Positions 55,309 through 62,744 of a stretch of 64,000 nt of DNA are shown here, in pieces. Source of the stretch: Orbaceae bacterium lpD04 (GTDB lineage: Bacteria > Pseudomonadota > Gammaproteobacteria > Enterobacterales > Orbaceae); NCBI GenBank assembly GCA_036251935.1, contig CP133967.1, positions 1,435,488-1,499,487 on the forward strand, given 5' to 3'. Below the pieces are notes generated by a model. That model worked only from the letters and a program-made list of their open reading frames with translations, was not told the DNA's origin and did no database searches. Each line of letters begins with the position of its first letter. Position 1 is the first letter of the stretch. Position numbers and translations under genes: made by a program.

Positions 55309-55665
55309 TTAAATAAGATTAGCTTTTAATATATTGAACTCTTCTAAGGTAATTGCCCCTTTTTCTTTTAGAGAGTTTAAACGCTCCAGTTTTTCCAGTA
55401 TTTCATCAGATAAAACTATCTTTTTTACGACTTTTACGCCATCAATACCAGATTCTCCTTGTCCAGAGCAAAGCCATTGAAGATCTGCTCCAGTCTCTAA
55501 AGCACACTGTATTATATATTCTGCTGGAATCGTATTTCTAACCACCCTATTAGCTAAAACGCTAATACCAACACCAAAATTTTCACAAAGCGCCTTCATC
55601 GTTTTTAATTTATAAGCACTAATCATTCTGTCTATTATATTTTTGGCACTATCAAACTGAATCAT
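55309..55665 (-). CDS. CI-type phage repressor with SHOCT tail
   Basis: 118 residues from the ATG at 55665 (AGAGG upstream). Residues 1-70 form the CI-repressor helix-turn-helix (AKNIIDRMISAYKLKTMKAL, GVGISVLANRVVRNTIPAEY, DLQWLCSGQGE). Instead of a S24 peptidase domain the C-terminus has a SHOCT-like segment (LEKLERLNSLKEKGAITLEE, then FNILKANL) that should promote oligomerisation. Without the peptidase, RecA-induced self-cleavage is not possible. It is divergent from cox. Confidence 0.82.
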   Translation of the reverse strand: MIQFDSAKNIIDRMISAYKLKTMKALCENFGVGISVLANRVVRNTIPAEYIIQCALETGADLQWLCSGQGESGIDGVKVVKKIVLSDEILEKLERLNSLKEKGAITLEEFNILKANLI

Positions 55666-55700
55666 ATTAACCTCTAGAATTACCAAAAAGAAAATAAAAC

Positions 55701-55761
55701 CTAAAAGGTATTGACAATTACCTTTAAGGTAAAGTATATTTTAAAAAATACCAAATAGGTA
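55701..55761. promoter_or_regulatory. Lysis-lysogeny operator/promoter region
   Basis: A perfect 15-bp palindrome TTACCTTTAAGGTAA (55718-55732) lies between a -35 (TTGACA, 55711-55716) and -10 (TATATT, 55735-55740) of a rightward promoter. A related palindrome TACC-N5-GGTA is at 55749-55761, and half-sites occur at 55705-55710 and about 55790-55795. They are likely binding sites for the repressor and/or Cox. Confidence 0.7.
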
Positions 55762-55816
55762 ATGTTTAATATCAATACAAATTAATATAGGTATCTAAAA
55801 AGGGGAATAATGCACT

Positions 55817-56041
55817 ATGAATCAAGATTTATCAACATCTTTTGGCGGTGCTTACGTCACTATTGCAAGATATTCAGAGCTTTCAGGCATGGAAATTAAC
55901 ACCATAAAAAGTTATGTGAAACAAGGTTTGTTGCCCGTTAGATCAAAAAAAATTGCCGGTAAAAAATCTTTAGTCCTCATTAATAACGCTCAGTTGGTTG
56001 CAGAGGCGTTAAATAAAGACAATTTAACAGTTACTTTATAG
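55817..56041 (+). CDS. cox: Cox-like excisionase/regulator
   Basis: 74 residues. HTH of the P2 Cox/MerR-like winged type: VTIARYSELSGMEINTIKSYVKQGLLPVRSKK. In P2, Cox represses the lysogenic promoter and promotes excision. First rightward gene, divergent from the repressor, as in P2. Confidence 0.82.
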   Translation: MNQDLSTSFGGAYVTIARYSELSGMEINTIKSYVKQGLLPVRSKKIAGKKSLVLINNAQLVAEALNKDNLTVTL

Positions 56042-56049
56042 GTAAATTC

Positions 56050-56244
56050 ATGATCGAAACAATTCAACTAACTTCAAAATATGCCGAATCTCAAATCGGT
56101 ATAAAGGTTTTCTTAAATCGCCACAACCCTAAAGGTTGGATAGAAACGCCGAAAGGTCAACACTTAAACCAGATGCCAAAATCTTTTCGTTTTTGGAGTG
56201 CCGCAAAATGCAAATTCAAGAAACTAAGCAAGATTACGAACTAA
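56050..56244 (+). CDS. Early prophage protein of unknown function
   Basis: 64 residues, basic (KCKFKKLSK at the end). Ribosome site AGG about 8 bases before the ATG. Its 3' end overlaps the next gene by 37 bases in another frame. No family recognised. Confidence 0.5.
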   Translation: MIETIQLTSKYAESQIGIKVFLNRHNPKGWIETPKGQHLNQMPKSFRFWSAAKCKFKKLSKITN

Positions 56245-56525
56245 GAATACACAGGCTTAATCATGCTAAAAGTTTATTAAGCATGATTAACGATAATCGA
56301 ATTAAGGCACGGGCTGTATTTGATAATTTAAAAGCCGGCCAGCAAAAATATTTACTTTTAGCATCAGGAATAAATCGAGACGTTAGCGATTCTACGCAAC
56401 TAAATGACGTTGAAATAGAAAAACTATATCGAGGCTTAATCAGAATTAAATCAATTTTAGTTGCTTTTAAGTTTTGTAATGAAGATGACTTTAAAACTAA
56501 ATCAAATACTGAACAGGTGGCATAA
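56208..56525 (+). CDS. Early prophage protein of unknown function
   Basis: 105 residues from the ATG at 56208 (GGAG upstream); a longer in-frame start at 56136 would extend further into the preceding gene. Helical with a central YLLLASGINRDVSDS segment. The next gene starts right after its stop. It is in the position of P2 early genes before the replication gene; no specific match claimed. Confidence 0.6.
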   Translation: MQIQETKQDYELRIHRLNHAKSLLSMINDNRIKARAVFDNLKAGQQKYLLLASGINRDVSDSTQLNDVEIEKLYRGLIRIKSILVAFKFCNEDDFKTKSNTEQVA

Positions 56526-56708
56526 ATGAAAAATGAATTATTAATTGCGCTGAATCAGCAGAAGAAAGAGCAAAGCGCTATTTTTTGTGCTCGTTTAAAT
56601 AATATAGCATCAGTGATTCGTTATGAGAATTTAACGGCTACAGAGGCCGCCGAATTAATCGATCAGGAATCTAATAAAATCCAAGCGCAACAGCGAGGCG
56701 ATTATTAA
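56526..56708 (+). CDS. DUF2732-like early prophage protein
   Basis: 60 residues. FCARLNNIASVIRYENLTATEAAELIDQES resembles the DUF2732 family encoded in P2-like early regions. Function unknown. Starts directly after the previous stop and overlaps the next start (TAATG). Confidence 0.65.
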   Translation: MKNELLIALNQQKKEQSAIFCARLNNIASVIRYENLTATEAAELIDQESNKIQAQQRGDY

Positions 56709-56926
56709 TGAATTATGCCGATCAACTAGACAAAGCACAAGACGAAACCCAGCTATTAATCGATTGCGCACTTTCAAATAGACCAATCTATAGCGGTGAG
56801 TCATCAATTTATTGCAATGCTTGCGGCGAACCCATTCCGCAAGCAAGGCGTGAAGCAGTAAAAGGGTGCAATTTATGTATTGATTGCAAAGTAATTGAAG
56901 ATAAGAAAGGGCGTTTAAATGTTTGA
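56708..56926 (+). CDS. TraR/DksA-type C4 zinc-finger prophage protein
   Basis: 72 residues. Zinc finger CNACGEPIPQARREAVKGCNLCIDC (about 35-60) with the R-R near the middle is typical of the TraR/DksA-like phage proteins (P2 Orf82 type). May modulate RNA polymerase. Overlaps the next ORF by 8 bases. Confidence 0.85.
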   Translation: MNYADQLDKAQDETQLLIDCALSNRPIYSGESSIYCNACGEPIPQARREAVKGCNLCIDCKVIEDKKGRLNV

Positions 56927-57308
56927 TGAATCATTAAAGAATGCAATTTTAAATAATTTTGGCCGTGGTGTTCAATGGTCTGATGGTGCAGTTTGGGTCG
57001 GCTTTGATCCTGCTTCACCGATTAATAATGAAAATAATTTTTTAAATCAATCGGGAGAAAAAACAATGTTTGATACCTTTAAGGATAAAACAATTAAAAC
57101 AATTTCTATTAGCTCGGAAAAGCTCGAATTAGCTATTGAACATAAAGTCACTACTATTTCTTTGTCTAAAAACTATGGTTTAAAAATCGGTGAACGCATA
57201 CTTTTTAGGGCGGGTAATGCAAGTATTTTTGTTGTTATAACTCATGTTGGTGTATCTAAAGTCGATGCTTCCGACCTAATCGTTAAATTTGAAAAAATTC
57301 AATTATAA
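56919..57308 (+). CDS. Uncharacterised early prophage protein
   Basis: 129 residues. No family recognised. An internal ATG at 57066 with GGAGAAA upstream could give an 80-residue second product (MFDTFKDKTIKTISISS onward), so one or two proteins may be made. Confidence 0.55.
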   Translation: MFDESLKNAILNNFGRGVQWSDGAVWVGFDPASPINNENNFLNQSGEKTMFDTFKDKTIKTISISSEKLELAIEHKVTTISLSKNYGLKIGERILFRAGNASIFVVITHVGVSKVDASDLIVKFEKIQL

Positions 57309-57340
57309 CAAAAGGCGCTTATGCGCCTTATGAGGTTTTT

Positions 57341-58165
57341 ATGCGTGTAGAAAAATCATTTTTAAAGTGGGTCGGCGGTAAAGGACGCATTATGCCGCAA
57401 TTATTAGCACATTTGCCAGGCGGAAAACGCTTTATTGAACCGTTTGTTGGTGCCGGTAATGTATTTATTAATACAAATTATGATAGCTATATTATTTGTG
57501 ATAATAATCCCGATTTAATTAACGTTTACCAATGGCTTTATGATGATGTTGCTCTATTAGTAAATAAAACAGAAGAATTATTTAATAGCGATTTAGATTA
57601 TTACGAAGTGAGAGAGTTATTCAATTCTTGCTATCCGCTTGATCTTGATAGTGTCGAACAAGCCGCCCGATTTATTTGGTTAATGCGCCATTGTTTTAAT
57701 AGCATTTGTAGATATAACAAAAACGGAAAATTTAACACGCCAAAAGGTAAGCATAAAAATATTTATTTCCCGAAAGTTGAGCTAATAAACTTTAGCAATA
57801 AACTAAATACTAACAGCGTTATGATGTTTAGTGGGCACTATTATAATGCGATCGGTTACGCCGGTGATGGTGATGTTATTTACTGTGATCCCCCTTATTT
57901 ATCAGGTAATAAAAATGATAGCTTTGTTGGCTACACTGCTGGTGGGTTTAATACCATTCTAACCGAAGATCTAGCCTGTCAATTACATATCGCAGTGAAG
58001 AAAGGCGCTACCGCCATTATATCTAATAGCGATAATGAAACTACAAGAGAGATTTTTAAACATTTCAAAATTTACTCTATAGATGCCCCGCGTACCATCG
58101 CAGCGAATGGAAACCGTAAACCAGCGAAAGAAATCATCGGCATATTAACGCCCGATATGATTTAA
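57341..58165 (+). CDS. dam: Phage DNA adenine methyltransferase (Dam-like)
   Basis: 274 residues. SAM-binding FLKWVGGKGRIMPQLLAHLP and FIEPFVGAGNVF near the start, catalytic VIYCDPPYLSG (DPPY) near 185-195. D12-class N6-adenine methylase recognising probably GATC. Phages use it to guard their DNA against host restriction or to mark replication. Located in the early region ahead of the replication gene. Confidence 0.93.
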   Translation: MRVEKSFLKWVGGKGRIMPQLLAHLPGGKRFIEPFVGAGNVFINTNYDSYIICDNNPDLINVYQWLYDDVALLVNKTEELFNSDLDYYEVRELFNSCYPLDLDSVEQAARFIWLMRHCFNSICRYNKNGKFNTPKGKHKNIYFPKVELINFSNKLNTNSVMMFSGHYYNAIGYAGDGDVIYCDPPYLSGNKNDSFVGYTAGGFNTILTEDLACQLHIAVKKGATAIISNSDNETTREIFKHFKIYSIDAPRTIAANGNRKPAKEIIGILTPDMI

Positions 58166-58195
58166 CTTAACTCTTAAACAAAAGGAAATCATCAC

Positions 58196-58414
58196 ATGAT
58201 GAAAAAAGCATTGAAAGTAATTTTGTCGTCAATCGGCTTATCTAAAAATAAACAATCAGTGCCAGTTTGTTATAACGATGAACTCAATCGAGATGTAAAA
58301 GATGCTAGACCTTTCCAGAAGATGGGCAAAGGGCGTGGACGTAAAGCGCACAAACCTAGCGGAATTGCAAAGGCTAAAAGAGCGGCTAAAAAACTACGTA
58401 ATAAAAGGAAGTAG
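58196..58414 (+). CDS. Small basic prophage protein
   Basis: 72 residues, with an extremely Lys/Arg-rich C-terminal half (KGRGRKAHKP, AKAKRAAKKLRNKRK) suggesting nucleic acid binding. Ribosome site AAAGGA. No family recognised. Followed 6 bases later by a 39-residue ORF. Confidence 0.55.
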   Translation: MMKKALKVILSSIGLSKNKQSVPVCYNDELNRDVKDARPFQKMGKGRGRKAHKPSGIAKAKRAAKKLRNKRK

Positions 58415-58420
58415 ATAAAA

Positions 58421-58540
58421 ATGAATTTATTAAAATATATCGAAAAATACGAGTTTAAGTATGGTGAAAGTGATGAAAGTAAAAAAGGAAAAGAAACCCT
58501 CAATCAAGAGGGTTGTAAAAAATTAATTAAACACAAATAA
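58421..58540 (+). CDS. Very small prophage ORF
   Basis: 39 residues (MNLLKYIEKYEFKYGES start), AAGGAAG upstream of the ATG. Its last codons overlap the opposite-strand gene at 58523 by 18 bases, and an internal CCCTC/GAGGG hairpin sits near 58497-58512. Weak evidence. Confidence 0.4.
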   Translation: MNLLKYIEKYEFKYGESDESKKGKETLNQEGCKKLIKHK

Positions 58541-58795
58541 ACTATCATACTTATTAGGGCTCAGGTCATTAGCGTATAAATCAACTAGCCCTAATTTAGC
58601 AATACTTTGAACAATGTCTAAATAGGAGCTAAGCCCGAAAGTGATTAATTCTCTGTACACTAGCCCGTTTTCATTTTTTATAGCAATCACCATAGGTTTT
58701 CCACCTAATTCGGTACTTTGGTTTTTGTTCACTATGTTAGTAATTTCATTATCAAGTTTACTAATTTCTATGTCTTTGATGTATTTATCTCTCAT
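58523..58795 (-). CDS. Uncharacterised leftward prophage gene
   Basis: 90 residues; acidic-basic mix, no membrane segment, no family recognised. AAGGG upstream of the ATG. It is the only leftward gene between cox and the replication gene, which makes it a candidate accessory gene with its own promoter in the gap before gpA (58796-58849). Confidence 0.6.
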   Translation of the reverse strand: MRDKYIKDIEISKLDNEITNIVNKNQSTELGGKPMVIAIKNENGLVYRELITFGLSSYLDIVQSIAKLGLVDLYANDLSPNKYDSLFVFN

Positions 58796-58849
58796 GTGTA
58801 ACCCTTGAAAATCATTTGTAATATTGATATATACGATAAAGGTAATTAA

Positions 58850-61096
58850 ATGTCAACAATCACGCAGCAACTAAGAGAACTAACAAACTCAATCCCAGCA
58901 AAAGATCGCTTTTTGTCGGGTTTGGCTACGCGTGATTATTACGAAAATATTGGACAGTATCAGCAGCCGCAAAAGATAGCACAGTCTTTTAATGTGCGCC
59001 CTGAATTTGGTCGAGAGTTAATTTCATATCGTCCCGAACCAAAAGATATGAACGATCAAGAATCTAAATTGTGGCAAGTAAACCGTGCAGATTTTGATTG
59101 GTACCGTCAATATTTTTGCGATCTTCCTGATTATTTGGGTGGGTATTTCGCTAATAAATATATTACATTATTTAAAAGTAAAGGTCGTAAAGCTGCAAAT
59201 ACGTTTGTTCGTGAAACGCTCGGCGGTAATATTCAAAAACGCTTAGATTTAGTTAATGCCATCTACGAAACAAAGCCCTCATTACTAGCAATCCATTTTA
59301 ATAAAGAATTTAACGAACTGCCAAATTATAGCCGAGAAAGAATAGCCGATTTGGCTTATCGCATAAGCATTTATGTTAATGACTTGGTTTGTTATGACAT
59401 AAAAAATCGAGATTTTACCTTGTCAGGGAATATTATTAATAATGATGATTTGGATAATGTGAAAAAACGGAAGTTCGTATTTTCTGACGATCCAGCTATG
59501 AATACCCATGCGCACAAGGGTTACTATATAATTTTTAAAGAGTTAAAAGGATTAAATATTTTACCTCCCTATTTTGCCAATTATAAACAAGGTAAGTTGT
59601 CGGAGCGTGAAGCATTAATTGCGCTCGCTAAAGTTAGTGATAATCAATGGTGGTACAACCAGTTAAAACGCCGCCGAGATCATCAAAAGGAACATTTGGC
59701 GATTGCCGCCGGGCAAGTGCAAAATAAGGCTAGCGCATACGCAAGCCGATCATGTATTAGTGAGTGGACGCAGCAAAAGCAAAGTAATAGAGAATGGGCG
59801 AACAATCAATTAATTCAAAATGAAGAGGGCGAGCAGTTCGAATTAACGTTACAGATTGATAAATCAAACGCTAACCCAGCGATCCGCCGTTGTGAATTGA
59901 TGGTGCGTATGCGGGGCTTTGAAGATCTCGCCGACGAGCACGGCTATATTGGCGCATTTATTACTTTAACCGCCCCGTCAAAATATCACTCATGCCACAG
60001 CAAAGGGGGCTTTGTGCAGAACTGGATCGGAAATAATCCACGTGATACACAAAAATACCTTTGTAGCGTTTGGGCTAAAATACGGGCTAAATTAAATCGT
60101 GATGATATTCACCTTTTCGGGTTTAGAGTGGCCGAGCCGCATCATGACGGCACGCCGCACTGGCATATTTTAGTTTTTATGCAACCAAAGCACCGGGACG
60201 CAGTGGAACGCATCATGCGAGCTTATGCGCTTGAAGTTGACGGCGACGAACCCGGCGCAAGCGAAAACCGATTTAAATTTGTCGATATTGAAAAAGAAAA
60301 AGGCAGCGCAACAGGTTATATAGCTAAATACATATCAAAAAATATTGATGGTTACGCGCTTAACGGTGAGCTTGACGACGAAACCGGCCAAGACCTAAAA
60401 ACCATGTCAAAAGCGGTTACCGCGTGGGCTAGCCGCTGGCGTATTCGTCAATTTCAGCAAATAGGCGGGGCGCCTGTGACGGTATACCGAGAGCTTAGAC
60501 GCTTAAAAGATAAAAAAGTCCAAGATGAAAATGTCGATCCTATACTCGCTGCGGCTGATGTTGGGTGCTGGGCTACTTATACAGAGCTACAAGGCGGCGC
60601 AATGGTTAAGCGTAAAGATTTAAAAGTACGTATATCGTATGAAGAAAAACTTAATCAATTTGAAGAGCCACAACAAAAAATAAAAGGGGTTTTTTCACCA
60701 ATTACCGGCCTTGCTTCTTTTATTTGTACACGTTTAATTAAATGGAAGATAGTTAAAAAGGGTAAACAGAGCAAGGGTCTTGACCTAAAAAAACGGGCGG
60801 AACGAACGGCTTGGAGTTCTGTCAATAACTGTACGCCGAGCTTTGATCCGGTAGCGGACGATCAGAAAAAGAGAATAAAAAAAGGCTCGAAATTAGATGA
60901 AATATTGGACGATTTAGAGCGTAAAGAAATTGATTTTAATCGTTGGCTGGAAAATCCTGCGATACGGCAGCAGCAAAGGCCAACCAAAGAGGGAAAAAAT
61001 AAACAAATATATAGAAAGAATGTTCAAATTTTAGAAGATTGGATTAAAAACACCCCAAAAGTGGCTATTTTACCGGATATTGACTGGAGTTTTTAA
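58850..61096 (+). CDS. A: Rolling-circle replication endonuclease gpA (P2-like)
   Basis: 748 residues, near the P2 gpA length. The HUH-type metal site is H437-W-H439 (GTPHWHILVF) and the two catalytic tyrosines are Tyr490 and Tyr494 (YIAKYISK), the paired tyrosines of P2-type initiators. It nicks the origin and starts one-way rolling-circle replication. Ribosome site AAAGG. The C-terminal region is Lys-rich. Confidence 0.93.
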   Translation: MSTITQQLRELTNSIPAKDRFLSGLATRDYYENIGQYQQPQKIAQSFNVRPEFGRELISYRPEPKDMNDQESKLWQVNRADFDWYRQYFCDLPDYLGGYFANKYITLFKSKGRKAANTFVRETLGGNIQKRLDLVNAIYETKPSLLAIHFNKEFNELPNYSRERIADLAYRISIYVNDLVCYDIKNRDFTLSGNIINNDDLDNVKKRKFVFSDDPAMNTHAHKGYYIIFKELKGLNILPPYFANYKQGKLSEREALIALAKVSDNQWWYNQLKRRRDHQKEHLAIAAGQVQNKASAYASRSCISEWTQQKQSNREWANNQLIQNEEGEQFELTLQIDKSNANPAIRRCELMVRMRGFEDLADEHGYIGAFITLTAPSKYHSCHSKGGFVQNWIGNNPRDTQKYLCSVWAKIRAKLNRDDIHLFGFRVAEPHHDGTPHWHILVFMQPKHRDAVERIMRAYALEVDGDEPGASENRFKFVDIEKEKGSATGYIAKYISKNIDGYALNGELDDETGQDLKTMSKAVTAWASRWRIRQFQQIGGAPVTVYRELRRLKDKKVQDENVDPILAAADVGCWATYTELQGGAMVKRKDLKVRISYEEKLNQFEEPQQKIKGVFSPITGLASFICTRLIKWKIVKKGKQSKGLDLKKRAERTAWSSVNNCTPSFDPVADDQKKRIKKGSKLDEILDDLERKEIDFNRWLENPAIRQQQRPTKEGKNKQIYRKNVQILEDWIKNTPKVAILPDIDWSF

Positions 61097-61154
61097 ATGG
61101 ATTACCTGTGTAGCATATATAACTATTTGAAACTGTTATATAAAATCGATAATG

Positions 61155-61178
61155 CAATACCAGGAGGGTATTGTTTTT
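61155..61178 (+). terminator. Terminator after gpA
   Basis: CAATACC/GGTATTG stem with 5-base loop followed by TTTTT. Confidence 0.85.
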
Positions 61179-61225
61179 AATGATTTTATTTTTATGCAAT
61201 ATATGAACACAATTAAGGTGAAAGT

Positions 61226-61387
61226 ATGGACAACATGAGAAAAAATACAGTAATAGAATACGCCGAGTTTGTAAACCGCGTTATGATTGATACGGATTTA
61301 TCACAAGAAGATATTAAAATTGGTTTGTGCTTATTGCATGAGTTGTTAACAGAAATAAAACAGACAGACGATATTAAGCTGGATTAA
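61226..61387 (+). CDS. Small prophage protein
   Basis: 53 residues (MDNMRKNTVIEYAEFVNRVM start), helical. AAGGTG upstream. Overlaps the tail of the convergent zinc-finger gene by 14 bases. Position between gpA and the late genes. No family recognised. Confidence 0.55.
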   Translation: MDNMRKNTVIEYAEFVNRVMIDTDLSQEDIKIGLCLLHELLTEIKQTDDIKLD

Positions 61388-61631
61388 TAATATCTAAAGC
61401 AAGTTGTGAGTGGCTGCCGTGTTGCATTAGGTAGTCATTTAAGCGGTTAAAGCCTTTAGCGCTTGGGCTTAATACTTTTTCAAACTCTTCCTTTATTCGA
61501 AACGTCAACCCACATTCTGGATCAGAACAAGAACAGTAACGATAATTTAGTAATTTATGAGCGCGGGCGGTTTTGGTAATAATGGCTTTTTGACCACATT
61601 CAGGACAAAATAGTAAAGCGGTTCGGCTCAT
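61374..61631 (-). CDS. ogr: Ogr/Delta-like zinc-finger late activator
   Basis: 85 residues. CPECG near 9-13, then C-x-C-x4-C within RYCSCSDPECGLTF (about 32-45), the zinc-binding pattern of Ogr/Delta activators of P2/P4 late promoters. In P2 ogr is located near the tail genes by the far end; here it sits between gpA and portal. It follows the portal gene in the same direction, 45 bases on. Confidence 0.88.
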   Translation of the reverse strand: MSRTALLFCPECGQKAIITKTARAHKLLNYRYCSCSDPECGLTFRIKEEFEKVLSPSAKGFNRLNDYLMQHGSHSQLALDIINPA

Positions 61632-61676
61632 GCTGTTTACTCCTAATTTCTACACGAGCCAATTATAACATGTTAT

Positions 61677-62744
61677 TTAATCCTCTGGCATTGTAATAGT
61701 TTGAAATTCAAGGATTAAATCGCTTTTTTTCGGTGAATTTTTAATATCCTCGTCATTGTTTACCGCATCACTAATTAAATCTTGTAATACTTTTGTTTCC
61801 GTTGCCATGTAATTTTTACGTGACTTGGTCACGTCACCGTTATTGCTTCCATTGGCTGGAATAACGCCAGCAAGCCCCGCAGGGAAGCGGTGAGCGTTCA
61901 ATAAATCTTGCGCTGAAATGTTTTTAATATTAGCAAATTCATCTTTGGCCGAGTTTAGATCGCCGACTGGTATTAATTGAATCGCTTTTTCTGTGCCACC
62001 CGGAATACTAACAAACATATTTTTGAAGTTACCCACACCTTTTGAGTTCTCTATTTTAGCTCTGATCGCTTCTTCCATTTCATCGGTCATGCTTGGGTCG
62101 TTAGTATAAAAAATGTAACCCATATGAGCGCCATTATTATAATAACGGCGTCTAAACATGGTTGATTCACTATTAAGCATGGCACTATTAACACCGCCCA
62201 AATAATCCGGCAAGCCGTAAACTTGTTGAGTTGGGTCAGGCATTTTTATTTGAATAATATCATTTTCATTATAAAAAATTGCCTCTTTTTTGGTTGGAAC
62301 AATAAACCCCTCAATCGCGGTTTCGTCCTCATTTTTTTTAGCTTTAACATATAACGACATTAGCGGCACAAGTCCGATAACGTGACCAAATACATTGCGC
62401 ATTTTTAATAAATACGCATCACCAAAAACAATGAAGTCATAAAACCACGCCATCGCTTGCGATTTGGTTAACCCGCCACTTAGATATGTACTAAGTAGCA
62501 TATTGCGCCGCGCTTGCACAATGCCGCCGTGTTGAGGGTTGATATTGGGCAATTGAGAAAGGGCGAGGCGCTCAACGGGTACCGGGTAACAGTCGCTATT
62601 ATGATTTGTGCTTGTCCCGTAATAATAACTTAAATCAGTCAAAACGACTTCGGGGCGTTCAAATGCTATTGAACTCATGCGCATTGGTTTATTGTTTTTT
62701 TTATTCTGTTTCTTTGATAATTTACTCACTTTGAAAATCCCCAT
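61677..62744 (-). CDS. Q: Phage portal protein (gpQ, PBSX family)
   Basis: 355 residues. Motifs: YCPVPVERL-like start (SDCYPVPVERLALSQLPNINPQHGGIVQAR), MAWFYDFIVFGDAYLL, YGLPDYLGGVNSAMLN, HRFPAGLAGVIPANGSNNGDV. Forms the dodecameric portal for DNA entry. The annotated start overlaps the terminase stop by 19 bases; a GTG 15 bases further in is an alternative. Confidence 0.93.
   Translation of the reverse strand: MGIFKVSKLSKKQNKKNNKPMRMSSIAFERPEVVLTDLSYYYGTSTNHNSDCYPVPVERLALSQLPNINPQHGGIVQARRNMLLSTYLSGGLTKSQAMAWFYDFIVFGDAYLLKMRNVFGHVIGLVPLMSLYVKAKKNEDETAIEGFIVPTKKEAIFYNENDIIQIKMPDPTQQVYGLPDYLGGVNSAMLNSESTMFRRRYYNNGAHMGYIFYTNDPSMTDEMEEAIRAKIENSKGVGNFKNMFVSIPGGTEKAIQLIPVGDLNSAKDEFANIKNISAQDLLNAHRFPAGLAGVIPANGSNNGDVTKSRKNYMATETKVLQDLISDAVNNDEDIKNSPKKSDLILEFQTITMPED

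Noticed and set aside
61097-61180. 27-codon ORF directly after gpA
   Set aside because: Too short, and its last codons form the terminator hairpin at 61155; no ribosome site of its own.
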